64,000 bases of DNA from JACPUX01 sp964517465 (GTDB lineage Bacteria; Pseudomonadota; Gammaproteobacteria; Burkholderiales; Casimicrobiaceae). The position numbers and the translations under genes are program-made. Positions within the stretch are counted from its first letter, which is position 1. Every line of letters begins with the position of its first letter. The notes beneath the pieces are model-generated. The model saw only the letters and a list, made by a program, of their open reading frames with translations, was not told the origin of the DNA and made no database searches. This document shows positions 7,239 to 16,453 of this stretch, piece by piece. Location of the stretch: contig CAZFEK010000016.1 in NCBI GenBank assembly GCA_964517465.1, positions 14,737-78,736 on the forward strand, written 5' to 3'.

Positions 7239-8824
7239 GACTTGACTTGAATCGCTATTAACGGCTTGCCCTCCTGCGCCTCGCCGCGACAAAGCGCGCG
7301 GCGCACTTCACTCAAGAGGTGGCGCGCGTCGAACCCCGATTTGCTCAAAATTCGCTGCACGCCGCCCTGCAGGCGCTGCCTATCCTCGGTGGTGAGTGTC
7401 TTCGCGGTCAGCACCACGATGGGAATGCTCACCGTTTCCGGCGCCTGGCGCAAGGCCTCGACCACTTCGAAGCCGGAGACTTCGGGCATCAACAAATCGA
7501 GCAGAATCAGCGCCGGCCGTTCCGCTTGCGCCAATGCGATGCCCTCGCTGCCGCCGGCCGCCAGGCGGGGCAAAAAGCCGGCGCTGGCCAGATGGCTGGA
7601 CAGGAGCGTGAGCACGGCGGGGTCGTCATCGATCACCAGCACCTTTTCGCCCCGGCCACGCTCGAAACCGGCGGCGCGCAAGGCGGCGGCCAATTCAGTC
7701 TGATTGACGGGCTTCAAGAGCACTTGCGCCGCGCCCAGGGCAAAAGCGCGTCGGGGTTCATCGACGATGGACAGGATCACCACCGGGATGTCCGCGGTGA
7801 CCGGAGACTGCTTGAGGCGTGCGAGCACCTCCCAGCCGTCGGTATCGGGCAGCAGCAAGTCGAGCACGATGATGCGTGGCCGGTCGGTGAGCGCCAAGCG
7901 CAGCCCCTCTTCGCCGCCGCGCGCCACCTGCACGGCGTAGCCCTCGGCTTCGAGTTGGCGGGTGGTGATTTCCGCGGCCTGCGGGTCGTCTTCGATCAGC
8001 AACACCAGGGGGGCGGTGGATTCCGCGCCGCGGCTGGCGCTGGCGGGCAGCGGCCGCGCGGGCGCGCCGGGCTCACGCCAGGGCAGCCAGACCACGAAGC
8101 GCGAGCCCTCGCCTTCGCGGCTTTGCACCGCCAGCGCCCCGCCGTGCAGCTCTGCCAGGCGGCGCACCAGCGCCAGGCCCAGGCCAGTGCCTTCAAACTT
8201 GCGCCCCAGGGAGGAATCGATCTGGGTGAAGGGCTCGAAGAGCCGCGTGAGCGACTCCGGAGCGAGCCCGATGCCGGTGTCGCGCACCTCGATTTGCAAG
8301 AAGTCGCCGGCCGCGCCGCGAGGCAAGGCAAAGAGCCGGGTATCGGCCGCCGGGTGCCACAGGGCGATGTCGACCAGCCCGACCCGCCGCAGGCCCAGGG
8401 TGACTTGCCCGCCTTCGGGGGTGAATTTCACCGCGTTGGACAGCAGGTTGTAGACAATTTGTTTGGCCTTGCGCGGATCGAGCAAAAGGCTGCCCAGTTC
8501 GGCCGGCGCATCGACCAGCATGTGAACGCGGTGCGCCGAGGCTTTTTCCCGCAGCACGCCAAAACCGCTGATGGCAAGGCTTTGCGGTTCGACCGCTTCG
8601 AGTTCCAGGCTCATTTTGCCGGATTCGATTTTCGAGAGGTCGAGAATGTCGTTGATGAGGGCCAGCAGATGCTTGCCGCTGCTGAGAATGTCGCCCAGGT
8701 ATTCCTGCTGCTCGGCGTTGACTTCGCCGACCATGCCGTCTTTCATCAACTCCGAAAAACCGATGATGGCGTTCAAGGGGGTGCGCAGCTCGTGGCTCAT
8801 GTTGGCGAGAAATTCGCTCTTCAT
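7127..8824 (-). CDS. Kinase core plus two receivers: C-terminal part of a frameshifted hybrid kinase
   Basis: This frame begins exactly at the phospho-acceptor motif (KSEFLANMSHELRTPLNA) and continues through an ATPase domain (DTGIGL, GTGLGLA) and two receivers (LVLLIEDD with VLDLLLPD and LLKPV; VLVIDDD with LLDLLMPE and a terminal KSG instead of KPF). It is the C-terminal half of the hybrid kinase whose sensor half lies in another frame upstream (8193-10478). The last roughly 37 residues, after GEAQEGKP, are rich in Cys, Trp and Arg, overlap the next gene and look non-genuine. Another frame has TAA-TAG at about 7257-7262 on the minus strand, where the natural stop may lie. Joined, the protein would be about 1080 residues. 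Confidence 0.82.
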   Translation of the reverse strand: MKSEFLANMSHELRTPLNAIIGFSELMKDGMVGEVNAEQQEYLGDILSSGKHLLALINDILDLSKIESGKMSLELEAVEPQSLAISGFGVLREKASAHRVHMLVDAPAELGSLLLDPRKAKQIVYNLLSNAVKFTPEGGQVTLGLRRVGLVDIALWHPAADTRLFALPRGAAGDFLQIEVRDTGIGLAPESLTRLFEPFTQIDSSLGRKFEGTGLGLALVRRLAELHGGALAVQSREGEGSRFVVWLPWREPGAPARPLPASASRGAESTAPLVLLIEDDPQAAEITTRQLEAEGYAVQVARGGEEGLRLALTDRPRIIVLDLLLPDTDGWEVLARLKQSPVTADIPVVILSIVDEPRRAFALGAAQVLLKPVNQTELAAALRAAGFERGRGEKVLVIDDDPAVLTLLSSHLASAGFLPRLAAGGSEGIALAQAERPALILLDLLMPEVSGFEVVEALRQAPETVSIPIVVLTAKTLTTEDRQRLQGGVQRILSKSGFDARHLLSEVRRALCRGEAQEGKPLIAIQVKSCGFWWSTIPWRIGGFMAPSCAIWAPRCMRRTAAKPR

Positions 8825-10478
8825 GCGGCTCGCGCGCCCTCAGGCGCATGGTGGTGAGGCCGAAAGCCAGATCGTTGGCGGCTTCCGAGAGAAGTTCGAT
8901 TTCCTCCGCGGAAAAAGCATCAGGCTCGCGGGCGAAAATACCCAGCGCCCCCCAGACTTCACCGCCCACCAGCAAGGGCAGCGCCGCCGCGGACGCGTAG
9001 CCTTCGCGCTGCATCAACACCCGCCAGGGTGTGGGCTCGGGCTCGTCGTGCAGCCGGTTGATGACCACCGGGCGGCGCTCGCGTATGGCCGTGGCCACCG
9101 GTCCCTTGCTCGCCGGCCCTTCGCCCCAGGTCGCGGTCGCCACTTCGCTCAGGGCCTGGGCACTCATTTGATAATGGGCGGCCGCTTCGATGCGTTTGGC
9201 CTCATCGTCATGGCGGCGCCCCACCCAGCAGGCGGCGAAGCCGCCCTTGTCGACGATCAGGCGACAGACCGATTCCAGAATCGGCGCATTCTCGGAGCTG
9301 CGCAGCAATTCCCGGCTCGATCCGCTGAGCACGCGCAAGGCCCGGTTGGCACGGGCCAGGCGCTGCTCGCGTTCGGCGACCGCTTCGGCCATGGCATCGA
9401 AGGACACGGCCAGGCGACCGATTTCATCTTGGCCGGCCACGCCGCTGCGCGCCGCGAGGTCGCCCGCCGCCAGCCGGTCGGCGCTTGCGGCGAGGCGCTG
9501 GGCGCGTCGCAACACCATGACCTCGGCCATCACCCATACCAGCGCGAAGCTCGCCGCCAGCAGCAGCAACATATAACCCAGGCTCAGGAAAAATTCTTCT
9601 TTCAGCGCCTCGTAGGCGGCGCTTTCGGTGAGGCCGAAAAAAACGCTCAACTCGCCATCCGTTCCCGGCACTCGGGTGTAGGCCGTCGAGCGCAGCACGC
9701 CATCCGCGCCCGCCACCCGCAGCGCGCCTTCGGGCGCAGCGGCAACCGCGGCAAGCAGTTCCGCGGCACGGGGGTGGGTTTTTCCGACCCAGTCGGCGTG
9801 TCCGGGATGGCGCGCCAGAACACGGCCTTGGCGGTCCAGCACCACCAGGGCGGCATCGGCGGGAATATCCATGCCGGCGACGAAACGCGACAGCCATTCC
9901 AGATCCAGGGCGGCGAAAGCGACGGCGTTAACGCGCCCCTGGGCATCTTTCACGGGTAGACCGCCGACCAGCAAATGGCGGCTGGTAAGGCGGCCGTGAA
10001 CGTAGCCACCGAGGGCGAAGTCCTGTCTCTCCAAAACGCGGCGCAACCACAGGCGGTCGCTGTAGTCCGGCGGCTGCCTGGTATCGAAAGCTTCGGCACT
10101 GCAAGCGAGTTTGCCGTCGGGAAAAACGACACCCAGGTTGCCGTAGAGCGGCAAAGCGCGGCGCATTTCGGCGATGAAAGCGGTGCAGCGCGGCGAACGC
10201 GGGTCTTCATGCAGGCTGAGAAAACCCGCCACGACGCGAAGCAGGCTTTTGAGATCGTCGATCTTTTCGGCGAACTCGAAGGCGCGCGAATGGGCGACGC
10301 GCCGCGCCGAGGCGGCCAGTTCCGCTTCGCGGTCGAGCCAGGCTTGATAGTGGTTCCACGTGATCAAGCCAAAGGCCGGCGCCAGAGTAAGCGCCGTGAG
10401 CAGCAAGAGGCGCGCGCGCAAAGACGCCAAAAGGGGACGGGCACGAGAGCTGGGCGGGGCCTGGCGCGGCTCACTCAC
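8193..10478 (-). CDS. Sensor half (periplasmic domain, HAMP, GAF) of a frameshifted hybrid kinase
   Basis: This is the N-terminal half of the same hybrid kinase. A transmembrane helix (about residues 20-40) is followed by a periplasmic double-Cache-like sensor of about 260 residues (motifs such as YSDRLWLRRVL and GGYVHGR), a second helix (SLGYMLLLLAASFALVWVM), a HAMP linker (RLAAGDLAAR, QDEIGRLA) and a GAF domain ending AFGLTTMRLRA. Homology then stops near 8830. The frame runs meaninglessly to 8193 while the kinase core continues in a different frame from 8824, so an indel lies at about 8824-8838. GTG 10478 is preferred as start because GGGAGG lies just upstream. It is the first gene of the cluster and divergent from the IOR gene. 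Confidence 0.82.
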   Translation of the reverse strand: MSEPRQAPPSSRARPLLASLRARLLLLTALTLAPAFGLITWNHYQAWLDREAELAASARRVAHSRAFEFAEKIDDLKSLLRVVAGFLSLHEDPRSPRCTAFIAEMRRALPLYGNLGVVFPDGKLACSAEAFDTRQPPDYSDRLWLRRVLERQDFALGGYVHGRLTSRHLLVGGLPVKDAQGRVNAVAFAALDLEWLSRFVAGMDIPADAALVVLDRQGRVLARHPGHADWVGKTHPRAAELLAAVAAAPEGALRVAGADGVLRSTAYTRVPGTDGELSVFFGLTESAAYEALKEEFFLSLGYMLLLLAASFALVWVMAEVMVLRRAQRLAASADRLAAGDLAARSGVAGQDEIGRLAVSFDAMAEAVAEREQRLARANRALRVLSGSSRELLRSSENAPILESVCRLIVDKGGFAACWVGRRHDDEAKRIEAAAHYQMSAQALSEVATATWGEGPASKGPVATAIRERRPVVINRLHDEPEPTPWRVLMQREGYASAAALPLLVGGEVWGALGIFAREPDAFSAEEIELLSEAANDLAFGLTTMRLRAREPHEERISRQHEPRAAHPLERHHRFFGVDERRHGRRSQRRAAGIPGRHSQQRQASAGPHQRHSRPLENRIRQNEPGTRSGRTAKPCHQRFWRAAGKSLGAPRSHAGRCAGRTGQPFARSAQGQTNCLQPAVQRGEIHPRRRASHPGPAAGRAGRHRPVAPGGRYPALCLASRRGRRLLANRGARHRHRARSGVAHAALRALHPDRFLPGAQV

Positions 10479-10910
10479 GCTGCGCTCCCTCCCCGCCGAT
10501 GCCGACACGGGGTATCGACGCGTGCTTTGACCTGATCGACACCGTTCTTGCGCATGTGGTCGTCCTTTTTTTCGGGGTGCCTCTGACCCTGACAGACTCG
10601 CGGTCCACTCTAGCGCATGCCCCGAAGGAACACAACGCGGCCGGTCGCCAGGCGAAACAGGCGTTTCCCTCGCGATTGCGGGCCAGCGGCGAAATCCGTT
10701 GCCTTCGCGCTTCCTGGCGGCGCCGCCATGCGTAACCGCTTGTCAGGCGAGGCTCGCGGTAACACAATGGCCGCCGAAGCCAACGCCCATCCACCCCTTG
10801 CGGGAGTTCGACCATGGCCTTTGCCTTGCGGCCCAGCATTGCCTGTTCCGGCGGCGCGACCCACGCGCCCGCCCTGCCCCTGACCCCGACGATTGGCCGC
10901 GGAGCCCCTC
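10479..10910. other. Divergent intergenic region between the kinase cluster and the IOR gene
   Basis: About 430 bases lie between the divergent starts of the hybrid kinase and the oxidoreductase. No frame here has family similarity or a good start context. The only AT-richer stretch, around 10540-10620 (a T-run at 10564-10571 and CTGACAGACT), is the best place for promoters. No clear -35/-10 pair or riboswitch was recognised. Confidence 0.4.
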
Positions 10911-13900
10911 ATGGCGCTTGCTAGGGTCAGTCTCGACGACAAGTGGGAACTCGAATCGGGACGGGTTTTCCTCACCGGCTCGCAAGCCCTGGTGCGGCTC
11001 CTCATCCTGCAAAGGCAGCGCGACCGCCTCGCCGGACTCAACACCGCGGGCTTCGTTTCGGGCTATCGCGGCTCGCCTCTGGGCGGGGTCGATCAGGCCT
11101 TGTGGAAGGCCGAGAAATTCCTGCGGCGCGCCGACATCCACTTCCAGCCGGGGCTCAACGAAGACCTCGCGGCCAACGCGATTTGGGGCACCCAGCAGGT
11201 CAACCTCTTCCCCGGCGCCAAACACGACGGCGTGTTCGCCATGTGGTATGGCAAAGGCCCGGGAGTCGATCGTTGCGGCGACGTGTTCAAACACGCCAAT
11301 CACGCCGGCACGTCCAGACACGGCGGTGTGCTCTTGATTGCCGGCGACGACCATGCCGCCAAGTCGTCCACCTTGCCGCACCAATCGGATCATATGTTTT
11401 CGGCGGCGATGATTCCGGTGCTGAACCCCTCCAGCGTGCAGGAGTTTCTCGATTACGGCGTGCATGGCTGGGCGATGTCGCGCTACTCGGGCTGCTGGGT
11501 GGCGATGAAAGCGGTGTCGGACACGGTCGAGACCTCGGCCTCGGTGTATGTGGACCCCGAGCGCGTCAAGATCGCGTTGCCTACACCCGAGGAGTTCCCG
11601 CTGCCGCCCGAAGGGCTCAGCCTGCGCTGGCCCGATCCGCCACTGGTGCAAGAGCGGCGCATGCAGGACTACAAGGCCTACGCGGCCCTGGCCTATTGCC
11701 GCAAGAACGGACTCAATCAGATCGTCATCGACGCGCCCCAGCCTCGCCTGGGGATCATCACCACGGGCAAGTCGTATCTCGACGTTTTGCAGGCGCTGGA
11801 CGACCTGGGCATAGACGCCGAACATGCCGCTGAGATGGGCATTCGCCTCTTCAAGGTGGGCATGAGCTGGCCGCTGGAACCCGACGGGGTGCGACGTTTC
11901 GCCGAGGGGCTGGAAGAAATTCTGGTGGTGGAAGAAAAGCGCCAGATGATCGAATACCAGTTGAAGGAACAGCTCTACAATTGGCGCGAAGACGTTCGTC
12001 CGCGCGTGATCGGCAAGTTCGACGAGCAGGGCGAATGGACCCTGCCGCATGGCAACTGGCTGCTGCCGGCGCACGGCGAATTGACCCCGGCGATGATCGC
12101 GCGGGTGATTGCGGCGCGCATCGGGCGCTTCTATACCAGTGATCTGATCGCCAAGCGCTTGGCCTTCCTGGAAGCCAAGGAGTATGCCCTGGCCAAACCG
12201 CGCCTGGCTTTGCTGCGCATTCCTTATTTCTGCTCCGGCTGCCCGCACAATACCTCCACCCGAGTGCCCGAAGGCAGCCGCGCGGTGGCGGGCATAGGCT
12301 GCCACTACATGGCCACCTGGATGCCCGACCGGCGCACCCAAACCGCTTCGCAAATGGGCGGCGAGGGCGTGGCCTGGATAGGCCAAGCGCCTTTCACCCG
12401 AGAGCAGCACATTTTCTGCAACTTGGGCGATGGCACTTATTTTCACTCCGGCAGCTTGGCGATTCGTGCTGCTGTTGCGGCAAGCCGCACGCGCCTTCCC
12501 CCCGCCCCCCTTCCCGGGGAAGGGGGCGATTTCGGTTCGCTGCGCTCCGGGCCTTTGGACGAGCCCGCCTTGGGGCGGCCCGGCGGCGCCCTTGGAACCC
12601 TTCCCCCCGCCCCCCTTCCCGGGGAAGGGGGCGACCACGGTTCGCTGCGCTCCGGCTCATTGGATGAGCCCGCCTTGGGACGGCCCGGCGGCGCCCTTGG
12701 AACCCTTCCCCCCGCCCCCCTTCCCGGGGAAGGGGGCGACCACGGTTCGCTGCGCTCCGGCTCATTGGATGAGCCCGCCTTGGGACGGCCCGGCGGCGCC
12801 CTTGGAACCCTTCCCCCCGCCCCCCTTCCCGGGGAAGGGGNNNNNNNNNNNNNNNNNNNNNNNNNNNNNNNNNNNNNNNNNNNNNNNNNNNNNNNNNNNN
12901 NNNNNNNNNNNNNNNNNNNNNNNNNNNNNNNNNNNNNNNNGGTTCGCTGCGCTCCGGGCCTTTGGACGAGCCCGCCTTGGGACGGCCCGGCGGCGGGCTT
13001 AATATCACCTACAAGATTCTTTTCAACGATGCCGTGGCCATGACCGGCGGCCAGCCGGTGGATGGCAGTTTGTCGCCGCAGGCGGTCGTGCGCCAAGTGT
13101 TGGCTGAAGGTGTGGCCCGCGTCGTGGTGGTGAGCGACGACACCGAGCAATTTGTCGCCCAGCCTTTTCCCGCGGGCGTGGAGCTGCGCCATCGCGATGA
13201 GCTCGATGCCGTGCAGCGCGAGTTGCGAGCAAGCCCCGGCGTCACCGTGCTGCTTTATGTGCAAACCTGCGCCGCGGAAAAACGCCGGCGCAGGAAACGC
13301 GGCGCTTACGCCGACCCGGCCCGTCGTGTATTTATCAACGAGCGGGTCTGCGAAGGCTGCGGCGATTGCGGCGTAAAGTCCAATTGTGTCTCCGTGTTGC
13401 CCGTGGAAACCGAGTTCGGGCGCAAGCGCGCGATCGACCAATCCTCGTGCAACAAGGACTTTTCCTGCCTCAAAGGCTTCTGCCCGAGCTTGGTCACGGT
13501 CGAAGGCGGCAAACTCAAGAAACCCGCCGGTGCCGGCAAGGTGACGTTTCCGCAGCTACCGGAGCCCTCCCGTCCGGAAGTCGAGCGGCCCTTCAATATC
13601 CTGATCACCGGCATCGGCGGCACCGGAGTGGTCACCCTAGGCGCTTTGCTCGGCATGGCCGCGCACCTCGAAGGCAAAGGCGTGTCGGTTCTCGACATGA
13701 CGGGTTTGGCGCAGAAGAACGGTGCCGTGCTGGCCCATGTGCGCATCGCTCAGCGTCCGGAAGACATCCACGCCACGCGCATCGCCGCAGGGGATGCCGA
13801 CGCGGTGATCGCTTGCGACCTGCTGGTTGCAGTCGCCGATGAGGCACTCGCCAAGATGCAGCTCGGGGTGACGCGCGCGGTGGTGAATTCTTCCGTCACC

Positions 13901-14941
13901 ATGCCGGCATCATTCACCCAGCAGGCCGATTTGCAGTTTCCGGTCGACTCGATGGAGCAAGAGATCATCGGCGCCATTGGCCGCGAAAACGTTTCTTTCG
14001 TCGATGGTTCGCGCTTGGCCACGGGTCTTTTGGGCGACTCCATCGCCACCAATCCCTTCATGCTGGGTTACGCCTATCAGCGGGGCTTGGTGCCGCTTTC
14101 CGAAGAAGCTTTGATGCGCGCCATCGAACTGAACGGCGCCGCCGTCGAGATGAACAAGACCAGTTTCCTGTGGGGGCGATGGGCGGCCGCGGATCAAACG
14201 CCGGTCGAGGTGTATGCCCGCCCGCGAGAGGCGCTGCCGGATTCGCAGCGGCTATCGGCTTCGCTCGATGAGATCATCACCCGGCGCGCGCGGGAATTGG
14301 AGGCCTACCATAACCCGGCCTATGCCGCGCGGTATCTGGCTTTGGTGGAACGCACCCGCGGCGCGGAGCGCGCGGTGGCGCGCGGCACCCTGCTTACCGA
14401 AGCGGTGGCGCGCTGCTACTTCAAGCTGCTCGCAATCAAAGACGAATACGAGGTGGCGAGGCTTTTTTCCGACGGCGAATTCGAACGCAGGGTGGCGGCC
14501 GTGTTCGAGGGCGATTATCGCTTGCGCTACCATCTGGCTCCGCCCCTGTGGGCAAAACCGGATCCGATTAGCGCAGAGATCGCAAAACGGGCTTATGGCC
14601 CCTGGATGAAGAGCGCGTTTTCTCTTCTGGCCAAGCTCAAGTTCCTGCGCGGCAGCTTCTTCGACCCTTTCGGCCGCAGCGCGGAGCGCAAGCAGGACCG
14701 GCAGCTCATCGCCGATTACGAGGTGCTGATCGAGCATCTGTTGACGCGCATCACCGCGGATCGCTTGCCCCTGGCGGTGGAAATCGCCTCGCTGCCCGAA
14801 CACATCCGCGGTTTCGGCAAGATCAAGGCAAGCCATATGCGCGAGGCAAAGCAACGCGAGGCCGAACTCTTGACGCGCTTTGACGCCACCGGACCCAAGC
14901 CGCAAGTCACCGCGCCGAGCGAGACGCGGGCGCTCGCCTGA
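10911..14941 (+). CDS. Fused indolepyruvate ferredoxin oxidoreductase with in-frame repeat insertion
   Basis: This is a single-chain 2-oxoacid:ferredoxin oxidoreductase of the indolepyruvate (IorA+IorB fused) type. It decarboxylates aryl pyruvates from aromatic amino acid breakdown to aryl-CoA, passing electrons to ferredoxin. Host sequence is residues 1-524 and about 645 residues after 12995, about 1170 in total, normal for the family. Visible features are the N-terminal pyrimidine-binding domain (GFVSGYRGSPLGG), CSGCPHNTST, TPP motif GDG (residues 506-508), a cysteine cluster VCEGCGDCG...NC...C, and the gamma-type GIGGTGVVTLG. ATG 10911 has GGAG six bases ahead. Between GDG and the paired ND of the TPP motif lie 105-bp repeats and a 100-N gap. 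Both sides are in the same repeat frame, so the ORF may be continuous, but activity is doubtful. Confidence 0.88.
12483..12994. repeat. 105-bp tandem repeat array inserted in the IOR gene
   Basis: Near-identical units repeat with a period of exactly 105 bases (unit starts at 12496, 12601, 12706 and 12811). Each carries a GC-rich palindrome, CCCCTTCCC-G-GGGAAGGGG, then TTCGCTGCGCTCCGG and GAGCCCGCCTTGGGACGGC. A final partial unit follows the N gap (12941-12994). In the host frame a unit encodes 35 residues (LPPAPLPGEGGDHGSLRSG..., then DEPALGRPGG). The host gene breaks after GCGGCA (12482) and resumes at GGGCTT (12995), matching the family's uninterrupted AVAAG-NITYKIL. Taking the gap as the 8 bases needed to complete one unit, the insert is 420 bases, exactly four units. 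Confidence 0.9.
12841..12940. other. Assembly gap (100 N)
   Basis: One hundred consecutive N inside the tandem array, almost certainly a placeholder where the assembler could not resolve the repeat. Repeat phase predicts a real length of 8 bases plus any multiple of 105. Confidence 0.98.
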
Positions 14942-15013
14942 GCGCAGCGTTATGCCAGACAGGCCGGAACCAAAAGGGTGAAGACTTGAGGCCTTAGCGA
15001 CTGGGCTCGCGCC

Positions 15014-16453
15014 TCAAGGCGTGGTGAAGCTGCGCAGGAACTGCCAGCTGCGATCGAGGTAGCCTTCGTTGACGATATGTCCGCCGCCCTGGTGCACGAT
15101 GCGCACGGTTTGCGCCACCGTGACCGGCAAGGCCGCGGCAAGATGACAACTGTGAGCGTATGGCACTGAGCTGTCATCGTCGTTGGCTTCGATGAAAGCG
15201 GGCGGCAAGCGTCCGTCGGCGGGCAGCGCCAGGGGGCGGTCGATAGCGCCGCTGGTCACGCAGGTGGCTGGTGTCCACCCCGCTTCCACACAGGTTCTCA
15301 CCGCGCCGCGGGTCGCGTTGGTGACGGGCGGAAGGCAAGCCTGAGGTTCTCCTGCGGTGGTGTTGGAACGCACCATTCCGCCGCCGGTTTCGGCGAAACC
15401 GGCAATGCGATCGCGCAACACATGGGCAACGAAATAGGAAAAGAAAGCGCCGTTGGAAAAGCCATTGGTGTACACCCGGCGGCCATCGACGGCCCAGGCG
15501 CGTTTCGCTTCGGCGATGATGGCGCGAACGAAGAGCAGATCGGGATTGATCTCGGGGTCGTTCGAAGGCGCCGCGCTCACGCCCGAGGCTACTGCGGTTT
15601 CCCAGTAGGGCGTGCCGGCGTCGTGGTTATCCCAGTCGCCGCGATCCATGGTTCGCGGCAGCGGAAAAGCCATGGCCAAACCTTGGGCGTCGGCAAAGGC
15701 CTGCACCCCCTCGCGCCCCAGTTCATCGAGCAGGCTCGATTCGAGCGTGCCCCCGGTGCCGGTGAAAAAAACCATCAAGGGCGGGTTCGAAGCAGAGCTG
15801 GGCCGATAAACCCATGCCGCACGCGAAAGGCCGTTGAGCGTCAGATTTGTTTGGACAAATCCGTTGGTCGTCGCGGGAAATTCGCCGCTGTAGGCGACAT
15901 TGTCGCCGGGTGAGGTGCCCGACTTGGGCACGCACATTACGATGCCCTCGCCGGCCCATCCCGCCGCAGTCATGCTCTGGTAGGTGGCGCTGTCGATGGA
16001 GAAGCGATGATTGGAATCGTTCTGCTGCCAGCGCCCGTTGTAGTTGCGCCAAACCGGCTGCAGGTGGGAAGGGCAGCCGCTGGCGCTCGCCGGCACGGCA
16101 TAAAAGGCGATGCCTTCATAAGTCCAGCCGGGGTCGGTGCGCACGAATGCACATTCACCGGCGTTAACGGTGTAGAAGTGCGAGTTCGGCCCGATGTTGG
16201 GCGTGCCATAGAAACGGCATACCGGCGCAGCTTCGGGCGGAGCGCCCGCGGCATCGACCCAGGCCAGGAAATCCTTTTGCGTGCGCACCCATCCGACCCC
16301 GGCTCCGCCGCTTTCGATGAAGCTGGCCTCGGCACTGCTCCCGGTGCGGAAATAGTGGGCGAGTCCGGGGTGATAGAACTCGACTACCGCGGTGGTTTGC
16401 GCTTGAAGCGCGGTGGCAAACAGCGAGCCAAACAATAAGCAGAGGTTTTTCAT
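15014..16453 (-). CDS. Secreted PHB-depolymerase/feruloyl-esterase-like hydrolase with N-terminal DUF5648-like domain
   Basis: This 479-residue exported enzyme has a signal peptide (residues 1-19, cleaving at LQAQ). Residues 20-180 form a DUF5648-like module: VEFYHPGLAHYFRT, VCRFYGTP, PNSHFYTV, ECAFV, NHRFSID and GEGIVMCVP. Residues 200-479 form an alpha/beta hydrolase of the PHB-depolymerase/feruloyl-esterase family, with nucleophile elbow GFSNG and a late His-containing HQGGGH. Conserved Cys pairs suggest disulfides. It probably hydrolyses extracellular polyester or esterified plant material, with the N-terminal module perhaps acting in surface or substrate binding. GGGAG lies ahead of ATG 16453. 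It converges on the IOR gene. A second protein with the same module lies at 24.1-26.0 kb. Confidence 0.85.
   Translation of the reverse strand: MKNLCLLFGSLFATALQAQTTAVVEFYHPGLAHYFRTGSSAEASFIESGGAGVGWVRTQKDFLAWVDAAGAPPEAAPVCRFYGTPNIGPNSHFYTVNAGECAFVRTDPGWTYEGIAFYAVPASASGCPSHLQPVWRNYNGRWQQNDSNHRFSIDSATYQSMTAAGWAGEGIVMCVPKSGTSPGDNVAYSGEFPATTNGFVQTNLTLNGLSRAAWVYRPSSASNPPLMVFFTGTGGTLESSLLDELGREGVQAFADAQGLAMAFPLPRTMDRGDWDNHDAGTPYWETAVASGVSAAPSNDPEINPDLLFVRAIIAEAKRAWAVDGRRVYTNGFSNGAFFSYFVAHVLRDRIAGFAETGGGMVRSNTTAGEPQACLPPVTNATRGAVRTCVEAGWTPATCVTSGAIDRPLALPADGRLPPAFIEANDDDSSVPYAHSCHLAAALPVTVAQTVRIVHQGGGHIVNEGYLDRSWQFLRSFTTP

Noticed and set aside
7319..8857. 512-codon plus-strand frame over the hybrid-kinase gene
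   Set aside because: It reads as the complement of a kinase with intact motifs; no homology of its own.
10743..12638. 631-codon minus-strand frame opposite the indolepyruvate oxidoreductase
   Set aside because: Shadow frame kept open by GC-rich codons; all domain evidence is on the plus strand.
12483..12994. Possible CRISPR array
   Set aside because: Units are 105 bases and near-identical throughout with no variable spacers, and no cas genes are nearby.
14984..15018. Inverted repeat CTTGAGGC...GCCTCAAG between convergent genes as terminator
   Set aside because: The 19-base loop is long, the right arm overlaps the esterase stop codon, and there is no U-tract on either strand.
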